From NCBI GenBank assembly GCA_035710515.1, contig DASTDE010000001.1, positions 186,001 through 250,000 on the forward strand: 64,000 bases of DNA. The letters run 5' to 3'. This DNA comes from Candidatus Rubrimentiphilum sp. (GTDB lineage: Bacteria > Vulcanimicrobiota > Vulcanimicrobiia > Vulcanimicrobiales > Vulcanimicrobiaceae). The stretch's first letter is position 1; each line of letters begins with the position of its first letter. The position numbers and the translations under genes are program-made. Below are positions 32,118-40,035 of this stretch, in pieces. Under the pieces are notes generated by a model that was not told the DNA's origin, did no database searches, and was given only the letters and a program-made list of their open reading frames with translations.

Positions 32118-33083
32118 TTAAATATGGTCGGTGGACCACACTCCATCGGCGGTTCCGGTATCTTTTGCGCGTTCCAAAAACTTTTTACCGCGCGCACTTA
32201 AGGGCGCGATCATCAGAATCGCGTCCTTGCGCTTGCGAACCGAGCCCCGCGGTAAAAGTTCACGCACGCTGTCGGGTGGCAGCCAACCCGTAATGCGCCG
32301 GAAATCTCCGGCAGCGGCTCGCAGCAACGGTCCGACCAGCGCGCGATCTTTTTCGCTCGCGAATCCGAACTCGTCCAGCACGTACGCATCGTGCTTTGGT
32401 TCGCGTTGACCGAGAACGTACGCGGCAATCGCGCGCCCGCGGCGCGCTACCAAATGAATGGCTTGTCCGCGAGCGTGCTCGGATCCGTGCTGGATGCGCG
32501 TTTGCAGCCAACCCCAAAATGCGGGCCCACGTTCGAATCCCCAATCGCGCCGCGCCTCGGTCGATTGGAAGCAGCGGCGGATCCCCGGCCAATCCTTTTG
32601 CGAGAGCGTCGCGACGTCTAAGCGTTTGCCTGAAAGCGAATCCGCGCGAAAGGTTATCAACCGCGAAGCGAGCTCGACAAAACCCAGCGCCTTATAAAAC
32701 TGCGGATGGATATCCGAGAACAAGTATGCAAAATCGAAGCGCTGAGAGCGCGCGTTGTCGAGGGCCATTGCGAGCATCGCGCTCGCATAGCCGCGTCCGC
32801 GCTGATCGGTGGGCGTGAACACCGCGCCGATACCGATTGAAAGCAGGCGCTGGTCACCCAGCCGCGCCATGCGCTGGTATCGTTTGAAAGACGACACGAT
32901 CGCTCGATTGACGCGAAACCCGAACGTCGAATAGTTGCGCTTACCGTATGGCGTCCGCGCCAGCGCCAGCGTTTGTTTCACGTACGCGTCAAATGTTCGT
33001 CCGTTCGCCCAGAGCGGTTCGGTCAACGGAAGAATCTGTTTAGCGTATGCCTCGGGCGAGATCTCCGCTAGAGTCTCGCTCAT
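32118..33083 (-). CDS. GNAT-family N-acetyltransferase (Eis-like)
   Basis: 321 residues from ATG 33083 (MSETLAEISPEAY), which overlaps the helicase stop as ATGA. The acetyl-CoA pyrophosphate loop is VFTPTDQRGRGYASAML (about residues 95-110), followed by FDFAYLFSDIHPQFYKALGF as in GNAT enzymes. A second, less conserved domain fills residues 160-320, resembling the tandem-GNAT Eis layout. Substrate unknown. It is the third gene of a nuclease-helicase-acetyltransferase operon. Confidence 0.8.
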   Translation of the reverse strand: MSETLAEISPEAYAKQILPLTEPLWANGRTFDAYVKQTLALARTPYGKRNYSTFGFRVNRAIVSSFKRYQRMARLGDQRLLSIGIGAVFTPTDQRGRGYASAMLAMALDNARSQRFDFAYLFSDIHPQFYKALGFVELASRLITFRADSLSGKRLDVATLSQKDWPGIRRCFQSTEARRDWGFERGPAFWGWLQTRIQHGSEHARGQAIHLVARRGRAIAAYVLGQREPKHDAYVLDEFGFASEKDRALVGPLLRAAAGDFRRITGWLPPDSVRELLPRGSVRKRKDAILMIAPLSARGKKFLERAKDTGTADGVWSTDHI

Positions 33084-35278
33084 TTCGCGCGTCGCAGGTT
33101 CGAGGGGTGCCACTTATCCGAAAGATCGACTGTGCCCGGAAGGCGCGCGGCCTGCAACTCGGCCAAGAATTCCGGCGCGGCGATCCCTCGCGTCGCCTTT
33201 TCGTGCGCCGTTACAAGCGCGGAGCGTTTCGCGCGCCGCAAGGCGTAGACAAAGGCGCGGCGCTCTTCGCGATTGTAGCGCTCGCGAGTCTTGCTTCGGA
33301 ACATATAATACGTGAATTTGGCCGTCCGGGCCGCGCGAGCTTCGCCGACGTTTTCTTTGGCAATCATGCCTAGGCTCGGGCTGTAGAGAAACGCGTCGGG
33401 CACATAGTATCGCGGAAATGCACCGGCGCGGATATTTGGGACGGCGATGTGATCGAATTCCCGGCCTCTGGCCGCGTCGATACTCAAGATGTTTACCGAC
33501 TTGCCGTTTTCGATGGTCTCGCACGATTCGAATTCGCTGTTCATGCGCGCTTCGGCGTACTCGAGAAACTCCGCGAGAGACGCATCGGGATGATCGGCCG
33601 CAAATGATTCGACGCGATCGTACAGACGGCGCAAGGTAAGCTGTTGATACGTTCCGCGCGCCGATTCGGGTTCTCCGGACCGCGCTAGTCCTTGGCTCCA
33701 AACCAGCCGCACGAGATCCGGTAACGAGAGTCCGCGCATCGCCGTTAGCCATCCGTTGCGCAACTCGCGCAGCCGCATGAGCCGATCGCGCGCGAGTTCC
33801 GGCAAATCACGATCGCGATCGCCGCGTAAGACGTTCCAGCCCAGGCGGACGTCACGCATCGGATCCCAGCGCGGTGCGTGCGGACCGGTTTCCGGCAGCG
33901 GCTCTTCGGTAAAGAGCAGCGTTTGCGAATCCGCAGGTTCGGCGCAGAGCGCAGCGAGTGTCGAATCTGCAAACGCTACGGCTTCGCCTGAGAGCACGCG
34001 CAACAAGTATTCGTGCCGGAACGGATTGTGCAGAAGCCAAAGCACGGCGAGTGCGTCGAGCGCTTCGGGTTCACTGAAAAGATTCAAGTCGCCGGCGATC
34101 TGCGCCGGAATGTTCCGGTCGAGCAGAGCGTCGCAGTACGCGCGAACGTTCGCGACGGATCGAAATAGCAGCGCGATCTCGCGCGGCTGCGCGCCGCCGG
34201 CGAGTAGGCCCGCCACGTGCTCGGCGATGAACTGTGCCTCCGCTTTGCGCGTCGATGCGCGGAAGAGCGTAAGGCCCACTTGCGGATCCGTGCTGAGCGG
34301 CGGGGACCCGGCAGTTCCCAGGAGGTGACGGCAGGCAACGTCAACCGCGAACGGACTGCGGCGCTGCTCCGCGAGTTCAACCCGTTCGCCGGGCACCGCA
34401 AAGACGCGATCGGGCCGCGCACCGCGGAACGTTGACGCGGCGGAGTTCTCATCGCCTGCCAGTGTTACGGCTTCAAGATTCTCGCCGTAAATCGCTTGCA
34501 AGAAGTGCAGCTGCGCGAGCGTCAGTTCTTGCGCGTCGTCCACAAATGCGGCGCCATGGAGCGCGCGGAATTCACCGGCCAGCGCCGGAGATTCGCGCAG
34601 AATTCTTACTGCCTCGGCCACCGCATCGCGCGCTGTCAGGCAACCTTGCTTCACCGGATGGTCGAGATAGGAGCGGTACAGCTTCGCCAGGATCTTCGCA
34701 AGGTCAACTTCATGACGGTATTGCCGTTGAAGTTCCGCGCCGTCCACGTTCAGCGAATTTTGATGCGTCTCTTTGGTGTAGTACAGCAGATCCGGGTGCG
34801 CGAAGTTCGGCGGATTTGCGTAGAAGGACGTCGCGCCGCGTAAGGCGCTTTCCAAAAACTGCTCGGGCGAAACCAGCGCGTCGCGAAACTTGCGAAAAAG
34901 CTGAAACGCCGCGTCCAAGAACCGTTGCGGCGCGCGCAGGCCGGGCACTTCGGGATCGACTTGCGCCTCCAAGAACTCCGTCCACTCCATCGAGAGCAAC
35001 GGCTGTGCTGCGTCTTCGAACAGCAAAGCCGCTTGCACGTCGTCGATCAGCGACGGGCGCTCGGCCCGCGGCGCGCTTCGAAACAGCACTTCGAGCGCGA
35101 GATCGTCGAGCGAACGCGCGGAAACGCCCTCGTTGCCGCACCTCACGCGCAAGACGTCCAACGATGCGGGCGCGCCCGCCGTGAGGAGCACAGTGCCGCT
35201 TTCCGCCGCCTCGCTCGCGCGTCGTAACAACTCCGTCGTTTTTCCGGTTCCGGAAGCGCCGGTAATGAAGTTGCTCAT
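33080..35278 (-). CDS. UvrD/AddA-AddB-like DNA helicase subunit
   Basis: 733 residues from ATG 35278, overlapping the nuclease stop (ATGA). The Walker A motif is ITGASGTGKTTELLRR at the very N terminus. Motif II reads FVDDAQELTLAQLHFLQAI, where UvrD enzymes have DEXQD. Motif III-IV regions (TLAGDENSAASTFRGA) and motif VI-like YALRRAKRSALVTAHEKA are present. It lacks its own nuclease domain, supplied by the neighbour. Together they resemble a two-gene AddAB/AdnAB-type double-strand-break resection machine, although the Asp replacing the catalytic Glu may weaken its ATPase. Confidence 0.82.
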   Translation of the reverse strand: MSNFITGASGTGKTTELLRRASEAAESGTVLLTAGAPASLDVLRVRCGNEGVSARSLDDLALEVLFRSAPRAERPSLIDDVQAALLFEDAAQPLLSMEWTEFLEAQVDPEVPGLRAPQRFLDAAFQLFRKFRDALVSPEQFLESALRGATSFYANPPNFAHPDLLYYTKETHQNSLNVDGAELQRQYRHEVDLAKILAKLYRSYLDHPVKQGCLTARDAVAEAVRILRESPALAGEFRALHGAAFVDDAQELTLAQLHFLQAIYGENLEAVTLAGDENSAASTFRGARPDRVFAVPGERVELAEQRRSPFAVDVACRHLLGTAGSPPLSTDPQVGLTLFRASTRKAEAQFIAEHVAGLLAGGAQPREIALLFRSVANVRAYCDALLDRNIPAQIAGDLNLFSEPEALDALAVLWLLHNPFRHEYLLRVLSGEAVAFADSTLAALCAEPADSQTLLFTEEPLPETGPHAPRWDPMRDVRLGWNVLRGDRDRDLPELARDRLMRLRELRNGWLTAMRGLSLPDLVRLVWSQGLARSGEPESARGTYQQLTLRRLYDRVESFAADHPDASLAEFLEYAEARMNSEFESCETIENGKSVNILSIDAARGREFDHIAVPNIRAGAFPRYYVPDAFLYSPSLGMIAKENVGEARAARTAKFTYYMFRSKTRERYNREERRAFVYALRRAKRSALVTAHEKATRGIAAPEFLAELQAARLPGTVDLSDKWHPSNLRRAK

Positions 35279-36600
35279 CGTCCGAACCGCAGGTCGGCCG
35301 GGTACGGTTTGTGCGCGCAGGCGATCGCATACGCGCAGTACGTGCAGGCCGACGGATCCGCGGTCACTCCGAAAGTCGTTGCCTCGCCCGACGTCAGCTC
35401 GGCGCAAAGCTCGATCATTCGTTGCCGCGCGCGTTCGAGTTCGGCCAGCGGAATGACGCCGGTGGCGCTATGCGATTTTCCAACCTCCGCAGGAACGGGA
35501 ACCACTTCGAGTACGATCGGCTGAACGTCGAGCAGCGCATCTTTCAGCGGAAGCAACGCCAGCTTCCAAACGCGGTCGCCGAGCGCGGTCCGCGCCCAGT
35601 AATAAAACGGCAATTGGAAATCTTTGAACTGGCGTATCTTTTCGCGGTACTCCGCCGCCGTGGTCGCAATGGTGCCCGTCTTGTAGTCGATCACGGCCAC
35701 CGCGCCGGTCTTGTCGTCTTGGTCGAGACGGTCGATATAGCCGATGAATTCGTAGCCTTCCATCTCGAGCTCGGCCGACAGCTCGCAGCCGACGACGGTG
35801 AACGAGGCCCGCTTGGCTTCGGCCAGCAGCCACTCGACGTACTTTCGCGCCGTACGCTGGGCACGGCGCCGCTGCAGTTCGAATTCGACGGGCGTCCCGA
35901 AGTCGTTGCGGTGCCGGTCAAAAGCCGAGTTTACCAGGCCCTCGAGCTTAAGCGAGAGTTGAGCCGCGGTCGCATCGCCGGGACGCGGAAATTCGCTGTG
36001 GAGATTTTCCAGCGCCGCGTGAAAGGCCGTGCCGTAAAACGAGGCCGACGATCCTTTGTCTTCGACGGCGCCGCACAAGTAGCGGTAGAACCACTTGCGG
36101 TTGCATTCCACGTACGCGTTGAGTTGTGAAGCCGAGAAGCGATTGCGTGGCGCGCGCATCCCTTCGCGCCGTTCCGGCGAGGTGGGCGCGCACAACTCGA
36201 AGCGTTCGCCGGCGGGCGGTGCGCCGGTGTCACGAACAGGCATGTCGAGCTGAAAACGGCGGACGATGTCGGCGCGCGCCGTGTCTTCATCGTTGAATTT
36301 CGACAACTCGCGCAAAGCCGAGCCGAAAGGAGCGAGAAGCCGCTCTTGTGCCAGCAGATCCAGCAAGCGGCCTTCGCGGGCCGCAAGCGCCGCGTACGCC
36401 GCTCCCAATTCTTGCGGCGCTCCCGAAAAAGGCGAATGCAGCATGCGCGCAGCGTGCCGTTCGTCCGGCTTCCGGCTCCACGCCACCGCGGCCGCGAGAA
36501 AAGCGCGTTGCTCTGCCGACTGCACGTCGCATCTTTGGAAAACGTACGAAGGCGACCCTGCTCGAAGCGTATAACGGCGGAGCATGCGGCGAATCGTCAT
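35275..36600 (-). CDS. RecB-type PD-(D/E)XK nuclease with Fe-S cysteines
   Basis: 441 residues from ATG 36600, or 436 from ATG 36585. The PDDEXK_1/Cas4-AddB pattern is complete: GTAFHAALE (His), IGYIDRLDQDD (Asp), VAVIDYKTGTI (DxK) and KIRQFKDFQLPFYYWA (Q-YY). There are four cysteines for a 4Fe-4S cluster (CNRKWFY earlier, then CTYCAYAIAC). The first 100 residues resemble the tail of a helicase fold (WSRKPDERHAARMLHSPFSG), so the gene may be truncated relative to full AddB-like proteins. The start sits head-to-head with ubiX. Confidence 0.85.
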   Translation of the reverse strand: MTIRRMLRRYTLRAGSPSYVFQRCDVQSAEQRAFLAAAVAWSRKPDERHAARMLHSPFSGAPQELGAAYAALAAREGRLLDLLAQERLLAPFGSALRELSKFNDEDTARADIVRRFQLDMPVRDTGAPPAGERFELCAPTSPERREGMRAPRNRFSASQLNAYVECNRKWFYRYLCGAVEDKGSSASFYGTAFHAALENLHSEFPRPGDATAAQLSLKLEGLVNSAFDRHRNDFGTPVEFELQRRRAQRTARKYVEWLLAEAKRASFTVVGCELSAELEMEGYEFIGYIDRLDQDDKTGAVAVIDYKTGTIATTAAEYREKIRQFKDFQLPFYYWARTALGDRVWKLALLPLKDALLDVQPIVLEVVPVPAEVGKSHSATGVIPLAELERARQRMIELCAELTSGEATTFGVTADPSACTYCAYAIACAHKPYPADLRFGR

Positions 36601-37150
36601 CGGGGTAACCGGAGCCAGCGGAAGTGCGTATGCCTATCGCACGCTCGAAGTTTTACGCGCCTGCGAAGGCGTGGAGACGCACGTCGTGGTCAGCCGCCAA
36701 GCCGCGCGCACGATCGAGTTGGAGACCGGTAAGAGCGTGCGGGATTTTGAAGCGCTGGCCGACGTCGTCCACAACCACGACGACTTGGCCGCCTCGATCT
36801 CCAGCGGGTCGTTTATCACCGAGGGGATGCTCGTCATTCCGTGCTCGATCGGCAGCGCGAGCGCGATCGCGTATTCGCTCAATGCGAACTTACTCGTGCG
36901 GGCGGCCGACGTCTGTTTAAAGGAAAGGCGAAAACTCGTATTGGTCGTGCGCGAGACGCCGTTGCACGCCGGCCACCTGCGGACCCTTGAGCGCCTCGCG
37001 GAGATCGGCGCCGTCATCATGCCGCCGATGCCGGCCTTTTATGCCAAGCCGAAGACCATTGACGACATCGTCGCGCACACGGTGGGCAAAGCGCTCGATC
37101 AATTCGGCATCGAGCACAACCTCTTTACGCGGTGGGAGTCACCGGACTAG
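36584..37150 (+). CDS. ubiX: Flavin prenyltransferase UbiX
   Basis: 188 residues from ATG 36584. UbiX makes prenylated FMN for UbiD decarboxylases. RRIVIGVTGASGSAYAYRTLEVL is the FMN-binding opening, and the GSFITEGMLVIPCSIGSASAIAY and LVVRETPLHAGHLRTLERLAEIGA stretches are diagnostic (read in parts). No ubiD is in the window. Its start lies in the divergent nuclease gene, and its last 12 bases overlap the convergent nucleotidyltransferase gene. Confidence 0.95.
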   Translation: MRRIVIGVTGASGSAYAYRTLEVLRACEGVETHVVVSRQAARTIELETGKSVRDFEALADVVHNHDDLAASISSGSFITEGMLVIPCSIGSASAIAYSLNANLLVRAADVCLKERRKLVLVVRETPLHAGHLRTLERLAEIGAVIMPPMPAFYAKPKTIDDIVAHTVGKALDQFGIEHNLFTRWESPD

Positions 37151-37909
37151 TTTTTCGGCCAGCGCGATGTCGCTGACCCTGTCGACGTTGATGCCGATCT
37201 CGGCGTAGGGCGAAACCACCGCGCGCACTTGCGCGCCGATGACGTACGACGCGCGCGCCTCGGCCTGCGCTATTGTAAGTTGCCGAACGGCAAAACGCCA
37301 CAGGATACGCCAACCAAACAGTGATGCCAGTTTAAGCGGATTTTTGCGCGCCTCGCCGACCCGCTCGATAACCTGCTCGAGCGCCGGCCACACGCGCGGG
37401 CGCAGTGTAATGAATCCCGTTCCGCAATAGGTCCCGTCGCGCAGGCGAGCCCAAGTGTGCGGCGCTTCAGGAAATTTTGCCATGTGCGTTCGCTTTTCGA
37501 TGCAGCCGTAGGTAAGGTCGGCGCCCGTTGCCTGCGCGCGCGCGATATAGTCGTCAATCGCTTCGGGCGTGAGACTGGGCAAATCGGACGCGCTTACTAG
37601 GATCGCCTCGTTCGGATCGAGGCCCGCCAGCCCGCTCCGCAGGCTTTCGCGAATATGCACGCCGTCCGGACGCAGTTCGTCGGCCAGCGCAAGCGCCGGA
37701 TGCGCGTGCGCCGACGGCGGAGCGACTACGATAATGCGCCCGATGCTTTTGGCGCTGCGCAGCGCCCGTAACGTGCGCTCGACGAGCGTAACGCCGGCAA
37801 TCTCTACAAAGGCTTTATTCGGCGCATGCGGTGTGTGTGCGGCCAAGTCATCGAATGGTCCACCGGCGAGAACTAGCGCGTCCAAGCGTCGCCGCTCCAG
37901 AACGCGCAC
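37139..37909 (-). CDS. MobA/NTP-transferase-like nucleotidyltransferase
   Basis: 256 residues from GTG 37909, or about 248 from TTG 37885. The N terminus LDALVLAGGPFDDLA replaces the GxGxR signature loop of MobA/IspD with a different sequence. HAPNKAFVEIAGVTLVERTLRAL and ILVSASDLPSLTPEAI (metal-binding region) are typical of the NTP_transf_3 group. It follows ispE on the same strand with a 10-37 base overlap, so an isoprenoid or cofactor link is possible. It is not a convincing IspD. Confidence 0.75.
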   Translation of the reverse strand: MRVLERRRLDALVLAGGPFDDLAAHTPHAPNKAFVEIAGVTLVERTLRALRSAKSIGRIIVVAPPSAHAHPALALADELRPDGVHIRESLRSGLAGLDPNEAILVSASDLPSLTPEAIDDYIARAQATGADLTYGCIEKRTHMAKFPEAPHTWARLRDGTYCGTGFITLRPRVWPALEQVIERVGEARKNPLKLASLFGWRILWRFAVRQLTIAQAEARASYVIGAQVRAVVSPYAEIGINVDRVSDIALAEKLVR

Positions 37910-38742
37910 GGGAAAACCTGAAACTCCGGAACCGGATCGATCCGTTCGGCGATCGCGTCGCGTGCGTCTAGGTCTTGCGCCAGCGCGAAGACCGCTGACC
38001 CCGATCCGCTGAGCATCGGTTTGGCGGCGCCGGCTTTTCGAAGCATGTCGAGCGCTTGCGCGATCTCCGGCGTCGAGGCATAAACATCCAGGAAATCGTT
38101 CTGAAGGAGTTCGACAACGCGATCGAACTGCGCGCGCTGCAACGCTTCGCCGAGCGCGAGACTTGCCGAACTGTTGCGCGGCCGCACCGCTCGCTCGTGC
38201 CGGTCGAGTTCCTGATACGCGTGTGCGGTTGAAACGGCGATGGGCGGCTTCACGATCACCGCATGCCAGTCGGGAACGCGTCCCAAGGCCGTAACTCGTT
38301 CGCCGGTGCCTTCAACCAATGCGGCGGTTTCCGCCAAGAAGAACGGCACGTCCGAGCCAAGCGACAGCGCCGTCGTCAGGTAGTCGATCTGAGGAGTCGC
38401 TCCGAACGCGCCGCGCTGCGCCGCGAGCAATATCGCCGCGGCGTCGCTCGATCCGCCGCCAAGTCCCGCCGCCGTCGGTATGTTCTTGCGCAGCTCGATG
38501 GTCGCGCCGCCGGCCAATCCGAGCGCGTTATAGGCGCGCTCGACCAGATTATCGTTTTGCAATGCCCGGTCGTTGCATGTGAAATGCAAGCCGTCTTTGC
38601 CCGGAGCGATTAGGATCTCGTCGCAGAGATCGACAGGCACCATCACGCTGCGCAAAGCATGCAAACCGCCGGCGCCGCGGTTGAGCACTTCCAGCGACAG
38701 ATTCAGCTTCGCCGGCGCCCGCAACGTAACGCTTGATTCCAT
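37873..38742 (-). CDS. ispE: 4-diphosphocytidyl-2-C-methyl-D-erythritol kinase
   Basis: 289 residues, GHMP-kinase fold. IspE phosphorylates CDP-ME in the MEP isoprenoid pathway. RAPAKLNLSLEVLNRGAGGLH and the ATP loop PTAAGLGGGSSDAAAILLA (both classical) are present, and MLSGSGSAVFAL is motif III. No other MEP gene is in the window. It is divergent from the secreted protein gene at 38796. Confidence 0.95.
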   Translation of the reverse strand: MESSVTLRAPAKLNLSLEVLNRGAGGLHALRSVMVPVDLCDEILIAPGKDGLHFTCNDRALQNDNLVERAYNALGLAGGATIELRKNIPTAAGLGGGSSDAAAILLAAQRGAFGATPQIDYLTTALSLGSDVPFFLAETAALVEGTGERVTALGRVPDWHAVIVKPPIAVSTAHAYQELDRHERAVRPRNSSASLALGEALQRAQFDRVVELLQNDFLDVYASTPEIAQALDMLRKAGAAKPMLSGSGSAVFALAQDLDARDAIAERIDPVPEFQVFPCAFWSGDAWTR

Positions 38743-38795
38743 TCTCGCGAGCTGTTGAGCTTGCGCCGGCGCTTCCCCTGTTCTAAGATTTCCAC

Positions 38796-39986
38796 GTGCG
38801 GCGCTTGGGTTTTGCCTTTTTCCTGGTCGCGTGGCCCGCAGTCTCGCTTGCGGCGGGCTTACCGTTCACGCCTCCTGCAGATTTCACACGAACCGTAGAC
38901 GGAGGCTTCGAATACACCGTTAGCCCGTATGTCCTGAACACCGCGACGCATGAGTACATCGTCGCCGAAGCATTTCCGACCGTTACAACTCAGGCCCAGT
39001 TGGTTCGAACGCTTAACGCGCTGAAGCAACAGTTACCGCGTCTGCCGCACGGGGGATCATTCGATCAACAGGTCACGATATGCGGGGCGATCGGCGTCCA
39101 CGGCACCTACGTCCAGGAGGACCGCCATTTGCGCTGGGCAGTCGATGAGTGGACGTTCATCTCGAATGGAGCAGCGTACGTAATCGACTACATGCGGCCG
39201 ACAACCGTTCCGCGTAACGACGCCGTCGTGAAAAAGCTTCAGAAATTCTGTCCCGGCGATGAGAGCCAGATGGAAGTGCTGGGCCTCACCGGTTTCGATA
39301 TCGGAGGACCTTCCCGACGGTACAAGGTTGAAGGCGTGTGGGAGCAGCGCACGCTGGGCGGCCTTGAACACAATCTTGTCTATTTATCGGGGACGAATTT
39401 GGATTACGATCCGTCCATGCGTGCGTCGTACATGGTGTACCACGGGTTCAAGAAGAAATTATCGGCCACAATCGCACACTGCGGCACGAGCCTGCAAAAA
39501 GATATTCTCACTTACGGCGATGCGAAAGACGGCATCACTCTCGAGCGCGAATTCGCGACCGTCCTTGATCACACGTCCGCCCTCATCTATACACGCGATT
39601 CGCTCTTGCCTGCGTCGCCTGCGGTCGAGAATGCGTTCAAGAGTTTTTGTATACCGCAGCCTCCGCGCGTCGATTTTTCCGGGACCTGGGGCGGCGCCGG
39701 TGCGGCTCTGGCGATTCAAGCCCGCGCGGCGACATTCTCCGCTAATTGTATGCGAGGCGCGATGGTCTCCGAAGGCCCGTCCCTGAATTCGCTCGACGGG
39801 CACACCTTCGACCGGCCGGGAACGCTGATTTCCGGATCGACCGAGCGCGAGGTGCGCTATTTGGGAAGTGCGGCGAACAGGCGCATGCGTCTTCAGATCG
39901 TCAGCCTTACGGGAAAGCTGCTCGCTCGATTCGATCTCAAATTTGGCTCGCACGGCGATCTCCATGGGTGCGGCGCGCGCAGTTAG
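38796..39986 (+). CDS. Secreted protein of unknown function, six cysteines
   Basis: 396 residues from GTG 38796. A signal peptide ending SLAAG (about residue 21) is followed by a region starting LPFTPPADFTRTVDGGFEYTV. Six cysteines are spread over the mature part (VTICGAI, KFCPGDE, IAHCGTS, SFCIPQP, ANCMRGA, HGCGARS), consistent with disulfides. The last 100 residues, beginning VDFSGTWGG, could be a lipocalin-like or small beta-domain. No family recognised. Confidence 0.65.
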   Translation: MRRLGFAFFLVAWPAVSLAAGLPFTPPADFTRTVDGGFEYTVSPYVLNTATHEYIVAEAFPTVTTQAQLVRTLNALKQQLPRLPHGGSFDQQVTICGAIGVHGTYVQEDRHLRWAVDEWTFISNGAAYVIDYMRPTTVPRNDAVVKKLQKFCPGDESQMEVLGLTGFDIGGPSRRYKVEGVWEQRTLGGLEHNLVYLSGTNLDYDPSMRASYMVYHGFKKKLSATIAHCGTSLQKDILTYGDAKDGITLEREFATVLDHTSALIYTRDSLLPASPAVENAFKSFCIPQPPRVDFSGTWGGAGAALAIQARAATFSANCMRGAMVSEGPSLNSLDGHTFDRPGTLISGSTEREVRYLGSAANRRMRLQIVSLTGKLLARFDLKFGSHGDLHGCGARS

Positions 39987-40035
39987 CCGCTAGCTTCGGC
40001 GGGACATCGTGTAGCGAAGTCGTAGAGAAACGCCA

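Noticed and set aside
37139-37909. IspD identification for the gene next to ispE
   Set aside because: The GxGxR loop and the IspD-specific substrate residues are missing, and the sequence fits the general MobA-like NTP transferase group better.
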